From a bacterium (GTDB lineage: Bacteria; JAMOTN01), in assembly GCA_027062325.1 (NCBI GenBank), contig JAMOTN010000049.1, forward strand, positions 1 to 30,827: a DNA stretch of 30,827 bases. Reading direction: 5' to 3'. Positions 27,328 to 30,827 of this stretch are shown piece by piece. The first letter of the stretch is position 1. The number at the start of each line of letters is the position of its first letter. The notes under the pieces are model-generated. The model did no database searches and was not told the origin of the DNA. It was given only the letters and a program-made list of their open reading frames with translations. A program made the translations under genes and the position numbers.

Positions 27328-27797
27328 CTTATCAACTCCCCCCCTACAACATGACAGTTAGTAATTGCCTTTACCCTATTCATTTTAAACCACGCACAAA
27401 CATCCTGCCACCTGCACCCTCTACAAACCACCCTGGATATAACAAGTGAATTTCTATTAACAGCTCGAAATACATCCCCAGGACGATACAGAGTCTTTAA
27501 ACCTTTCCAGAAACAACTCTTCTTTAGCACTCGATAAACAGCTTTATCCAATCTGATGATCTTCTCCTCCATTTTGCACATACCATCAATCAAATTTGGA
27601 CACAACATACATACCTCATCTGGAGAAAATGTCAACTTCAAAATTCTGTTGGTATAACCATCAGCAATCTTTTCCACTACAGACTGCAAATTACGTGTAA
27701 AACTATCAGAATAACCATACCCTACAAATCCCTGGAGGCAAACAATATGATGGAATCGCAGCCGTAAACCTTTAAAATTCTCCAGCAGAATCACCAC
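27321..27797 (-). CDS. DUF1284 family cysteine-rich protein
   Basis: 158 residues. LRLRFHHIVCLQGFVGYGYSDSF corresponds to the DUF1284 opening 'lRlRpHHllCllgf.G.gYs..F'. LTFSPDEVCMLCPNLIDGMC matches the following 'pDdiC..CP......C' motif. LDKAVYRVLK follows as in the family. There is an additional C-terminal cysteine cluster (VVCRGCRWQDVCAW). The clustered cysteines suggest a metal or Fe-S site; the family's role is unknown. The GTG at 27797 lies inside the last codons of the epimerase gene (26-base overlap), and its stop overlaps the next gene by 7 bases. The start has only a weak ribosome binding site, which fits translational coupling. No signal peptide is visible. Confidence 0.75.
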   Translation of the reverse strand: MVILLENFKGLRLRFHHIVCLQGFVGYGYSDSFTRNLQSVVEKIADGYTNRILKLTFSPDEVCMLCPNLIDGMCKMEEKIIRLDKAVYRVLKKSCFWKGLKTLYRPGDVFRAVNRNSLVISRVVCRGCRWQDVCAWFKMNRVKAITNCHVVGGELIRC

Positions 27798-29019
27798 TTT
27801 CTTTTAAAATTTTAACAATCTTGTTAGCAGCCTTACCATCTCCATACACAAAACTTTTAACGTAATAGCTCTTCAATTTAGAAAAATCAGTAAGGACTTC
27901 TTTTAAAAAGCTTTTTAACTGCTCTGGCACAGGAAATAACCTAACATTCTTATCCAAAACCTCTATACGCTCAGTCTCTCTTCTCATAACAAAACAAGGT
28001 TTTCCAAGAAATGCTGTCTCCTCCTGTATTCCTCCAGAATCGGTTATTACTAAATCCGCTCCAAGTAACATCATAGAAAACAAAGCATAGTCTAACGGCG
28101 GCAGTAAAAGCGTATTTTCTAACCCATGTCTTGCAAATACTCTTTTAAATTTCTGAGATTGCATATTAGGATGCCAAACAAACGTAAACAGCACTTTCTT
28201 AAACTCCAAAGCAACTTCCAAAATAGCCTGTGCATATTCTGAAGCAGCTTTAAAATTTTCTCGCCTGTGAAAGGTTATAAGAATTAGTTTATCAAATGCT
28301 CTTATGTTAACTTTTTTTAACACATCTTTCAATATAAACTTTAAACCAGACTCGTTCAAATTTTTATAAAGTTCAAAAGTATTACCCTTAAATTCTGAAG
28401 ATAACAAACGCTGCAAATAAGATCTGCTATTCTCCAAATTCAACTTTTTAACCCTTTCACTCAATACAAACACAAGGGAATCTATACCAGTATTTCCAAC
28501 AACCCATATTCTCTCAGGGTTAACTCCTTCACACAAAAGGTTACTCTTAGCTCTATCAGTAGGAGCGAAGTGGTAAGTTGAAAGCTCAGATACTAAACGT
28601 CTATTCATCTCCTCCGGAAAAGGACTTCTCATATTTTTTGTTCTAAGCCCAGCCTCTATATGAACAACCTCTAACCCTTTCAGAAAAGAAGCAAAAGCCG
28701 CTGCAAATGTGGTTGCTGTGTCCCCTTGCACTATTGCAACACTTTTTTTTCTCACTTCTTCATCTAATTTCCCTAAAAATTCTCCAACTGCCTTTAAAAT
28801 ACTACTGTAAATGGACAACAAATCAGTATTATCTTCAAGTTTTAAAAAATGAACATTTTCCTTTAAATCAAACACTTCCAGCAAACCCTTTAGTGTATCA
28901 GAATGCTGCCCACTTATAACAAACTCAACATTTAAATTTTGACGTTTCAATTCCCAAAATAGCGGAGCTAACTTGATAATTTCTGGCCTCGTTCCTGCAA
29001 ACACAAAAAATCTTTTCAA
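27772..29019 (-). CDS. wecB: UDP-N-acetylglucosamine 2-epimerase (non-hydrolysing, WecB family)
   Basis: Interconverts UDP-GlcNAc and UDP-ManNAc for cell-surface polysaccharides. The family start is RFFVFAGTRPEIIKLAPL. The catalytic Asp is in IVQGDTATTFA, and two Glu are in HIEAGLRTKNMRSPFPEEMNRRL. The His is in ITFHRRENF, and the UDP-binding loop is LVITDSGGIQEETAFLGKP. Start: TTG 29019 has AAGGAG nine bases upstream and gives a family-like N-terminus; ATG 29040 would add seven residues but has only a weak site. At about 415 residues it is longer than the usual 360-380, because the segment between NTGIDSL and the HRREN strand is about 33 residues longer than in E. coli WecB. The usual TERPE motif reads TERIE. 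Nine of its first 11 arginine codons are AGA/AGG. Confidence 0.92.
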   Translation of the reverse strand: MKRFFVFAGTRPEIIKLAPLFWELKRQNLNVEFVISGQHSDTLKGLLEVFDLKENVHFLKLEDNTDLLSIYSSILKAVGEFLGKLDEEVRKKSVAIVQGDTATTFAAAFASFLKGLEVVHIEAGLRTKNMRSPFPEEMNRRLVSELSTYHFAPTDRAKSNLLCEGVNPERIWVVGNTGIDSLVFVLSERVKKLNLENSRSYLQRLLSSEFKGNTFELYKNLNESGLKFILKDVLKKVNIRAFDKLILITFHRRENFKAASEYAQAILEVALEFKKVLFTFVWHPNMQSQKFKRVFARHGLENTLLLPPLDYALFSMMLLGADLVITDSGGIQEETAFLGKPCFVMRRETERIEVLDKNVRLFPVPEQLKSFLKEVLTDFSKLKSYYVKSFVYGDGKAANKIVKILKESGDSAGEF

Positions 29020-29082
29020 ACCAAACGACTCCTTACACATGCCACTTAATAAACTTAAAAACCAAACATTTTAAAACAAAGT

Positions 29083-30144
29083 CTAAAATTGTGCATCCTC
29101 ATCTTCTATGAAAAACGTATCAACCTCCAATTTAACTTCGCCAAACCACTTTTTCCACAACTCTCTAGAGGTCCTTTCCAACTCAGTAAAAAGCTCAGCC
29201 AATCCCAACATCTCAAAATCACAACCTACCACTTTCTCACCAAATATTACACTTAAAGGAACATTCCTTCTATTAATCAACCAATCAACGAAGTTTTTAA
29301 CAACTTGAACACACATACGCTCACTCTCATAGTGTCCAAAGCAAACAACAGCTCTCGACTGCTGGAACGAATCGTAAATCGGATGATAGCCAACTTCTCC
29401 TGTTACAAGCAATTTGTAATCTCCATAAACAACACTTGAAGCACTACCAGAGCAAAACAGTATTTTATCTCCTGCTTTTAACCTCTCACCGCGTTTATCT
29501 AAAAGCAACGACGAATCAAAACGAGGTCTAGCATTGTAAAACTCCTCAAGATAAGAAACTAGGCTGTTAAAAGTCACTTCTCCTTCTCTTATAAAAACTG
29601 AAACTGCATAACTTCCCAATCTAAACGGATTTGCAAAATCTTCTTGAGTTATCAAAGTCTCAGAAGTAGGTGTCCCCAAGCTAACCTTTAGACCATTTTC
29701 ACTCAACCATTTAGCTACATGCAAAGCCGCCAAAAAACTTGCTCCAAAAATTGACGAATCCAGATTAACATGCGCAATATACAAATCTACGCCCAACTTG
29801 GCTAATTTAAACAATGCTGACACAGGGTAAACTTCCAAATCAAATTTCTTCATACCCGAAAACACCAACGGATGATGCAAAAACAGTATATCCACAGGTC
29901 TCTTATTTTTTCTGTATTCCTCAAGCTTTTTCAAAACACTCTCTCCGCACCCTAAAGCAAAAGCTATTCTAACTCTTCCTTCTTCCTCAAAACCTGTTAT
30001 GTATTCATCGTTAAGCCGCAACTGCACTCCTGCTGTATCCCACTCAAAAGGCGTATCTCCGAATAAATCATCAAAAAAGCTCTCAATCTTGTCACGCACA
30101 AATCTTCTGCCTGATATATCAGAATGAATAGCTTGAGATTCCAC
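29083..30144 (-). CDS. NIF3-like dinuclear metal centre protein (YbgI/DUF34 family)
   Basis: 353 residues with the family's metal-binding landmarks: EWDTAGVQLRL (the 'E.wDn.GlqvG' motif), the His pair in ILFLHHPLVFSGM, LYIAHVNLDSS, and GHYESERM near the C-terminus, which supplies the last His and Glu. VTGEVGYHP is the strand before it. Members are often listed as 'GTP cyclohydrolase I type 2', but the biochemical role is unsettled. The GTG at 30144 is preceded by GGGAGG with 9 bases spacing, and a good promoter lies about 60 bases upstream. It is the first gene of a minus-strand run leading to wecB, 63 bases downstream. Confidence 0.85.
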   Translation of the reverse strand: MESQAIHSDISGRRFVRDKIESFFDDLFGDTPFEWDTAGVQLRLNDEYITGFEEEGRVRIAFALGCGESVLKKLEEYRKNKRPVDILFLHHPLVFSGMKKFDLEVYPVSALFKLAKLGVDLYIAHVNLDSSIFGASFLAALHVAKWLSENGLKVSLGTPTSETLITQEDFANPFRLGSYAVSVFIREGEVTFNSLVSYLEEFYNARPRFDSSLLLDKRGERLKAGDKILFCSGSASSVVYGDYKLLVTGEVGYHPIYDSFQQSRAVVCFGHYESERMCVQVVKNFVDWLINRRNVPLSVIFGEKVVGCDFEMLGLAELFTELERTSRELWKKWFGEVKLEVDTFFIEDEDAQF

Positions 30145-30209
30145 TCTATCTTTCCTCCCGTGAAGTCAAATTTTTTCATCACAAAAGCAACATTTAACTT
30201 CAAAATGTT

Positions 30210-30237
30210 ATTCTACTACACCTTAGCCGTCTTTCAA
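30210..30237 (-). promoter_or_regulatory. Promoter of the NIF3-wecB run
   Basis: On the minus strand TTGAAA (30237-30232) and TAGAAT (30215-30210) are 16 bp apart, five of six matches to consensus in each box. Transcription would start near 30203, leaving a leader of about 60 bases before the GTG at 30144. This separates the run from the chemoreceptor-like gene upstream. Confidence 0.7.
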
Positions 30238-30255
30238 TTACCAATCGTTATCTTA

Positions 30256-30827
30256 CTAAACTGCTCCTTCAATATCCTTCATCTCCTCCTTGACCTCATC
30301 AAATAGATAAGCTAATACCTCACTTGCCTCTTCTAAATTCCCCACCTGTTGAGAGATATCTTCAACCGTATCTTCCATCTGCTTTGCTACAACTTTAAAA
30401 GTCTGACCCTTTCCCTCTATAAATCGACTTGCCTCCATCTTAGCATTCACAGCCAAAATTCGTGTCGTAGCAAGAATATCCTTCATCTCAAGAATAACCG
30501 CATCCAAATTTCTCGAGAAAGTAAACATTTTCTCACTCAAATTCTCAAATGACTTCAACAACTCACGTACATCGCGTTTTTTCAGCTGCTCTACCATTTC
30601 AACAAAGTCGTAAACAAACTTTGCCCCTTTTGAAGTCAAAAGATCCTGCCTTGAAAAATCCACTTTTTCTATCAAATCATCCCTAACTTTTGGGGAACCT
30701 GTAAGCTCAATAACTAAGTCAGCTTCAGGTAGTAAAGCATCGTAATTATCAGCAGTTGGAACTCCTATCTCTCCTGCTTTTATGATGCCGGGAGCATTTT
30801 TTTGCTTATCAACAACTCCAATAATTT
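30256..30827 (-). CDS. Soluble chemoreceptor-like protein with Rossmann-like N-terminal region (5' end outside window)
   Basis: The frame is open from the window edge to the TAG at 30256; an internal TTG at 30675 is not the true start. The first 50 visible residues (GVVDKQKNAPGIIKAGEIG, DNYDALLPEADLVIELTG) read as a nucleotide-binding-like Rossmann half. The pattern is strand, D at strand end, helix, 'aDlviElTGsp', as in sensor domains with an oxidoreductase-like fold. A linker follows, then a shortened MCP signalling hairpin: ILATTRILAVNAKMEASRF and GQTFKVVAKQMEDTVEDIS correspond to 'e.[16 protein letters not shown]..[12 protein letters not shown]'. No transmembrane helix is visible in this part. 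It may be a cytoplasmic redox or metabolite sensor that signals to a CheA. The missing N-terminus could hold the glycine-rich nucleotide loop. Confidence 0.75.
   Translation of the reverse strand, partial: IIGVVDKQKNAPGIIKAGEIGVPTADNYDALLPEADLVIELTGSPKVRDDLIEKVDFSRQDLLTSKGAKFVYDFVEMVEQLKKRDVRELLKSFENLSEKMFTFSRNLDAVILEMKDILATTRILAVNAKMEASRFIEGKGQTFKVVAKQMEDTVEDISQQVGNLEEASEVLAYLFDEVKEEMKDIEGAV

Overview
This is an AT-rich bacterial chromosome segment from an unidentified organism. Strong Shine-Dalgarno sequences, several transmembrane chemoreceptors, a type III CRISPR locus, a GH114/TM1410-like lipoprotein and a PilX/GspK-like protein would fit an anaerobic, possibly thermophilic lineage such as the Thermotogota. 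That placement is a weak inference, since no rRNA or strong lineage marker is present. Genes are tightly packed; the only non-coding gap above 300 bases is 22697-23243.

Region 1 (1-4300, minus): the promoter-proximal part of a type III (Csm-type) CRISPR-Cas operon. It holds a large Cas10/Csm1 with both an HD nuclease motif and a GGDD cyclase motif, followed directly by a Csm4-like RAMP gene cut by the window start. The promoter has a consensus -10 and an inverted repeat that could be an operator. No CRISPR array is visible. Region 2 (4361-7597, minus): a three-gene run of ATP-grasp ligase, RraA-fold aldolase-like protein and amidohydrolase-2 enzyme, which looks like a small uncharacterised metabolic pathway. 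Region 3 (7716-13115, plus): a GspF/PilC inner-membrane protein, a type-2-like isoleucyl-tRNA synthetase and a membrane protein with a PH-like segment and acidic tail, read from an extended -10 promoter.

Region 4 (13125-18358, minus): a double-Cache chemoreceptor, a GH114/TM1410-like lipoprotein, a small AtpI-like four-helix membrane protein and a PilX/GspK-like protein. Region 5 (18487-26093): uvrB (minus), a second chemoreceptor (minus) closed by a strong terminator, a 547-bp divergent spacer, and uvrA (plus), so the two UvrAB excision-repair genes flank a receptor. Region 6 (26098-30144, minus): a promoter followed by a NIF3-like protein, a WecB-type UDP-GlcNAc 2-epimerase with an insertion, a DUF1284 cysteine-rich protein and an exported protein, with overlapping ends that suggest translational coupling. 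Region 7 (30256-30827, minus): a partial soluble chemoreceptor-like protein with a Rossmann-like N-terminal region.

Cross-cutting signals: several minus-strand genes use pure G6-G7 tracts as ribosome binding sites. The lipoprotein gene has a G7/C6 pair at its lipobox. Arginine codon choice is opposite in ileS and wecB. uvrA seems to lack a well-placed canonical start codon. The best candidates for something undescribed are the ATP-grasp/RraA/amidohydrolase trio, the Rossmann-chemoreceptor fusion and the oversized Cas10 with its palindromic promoter.
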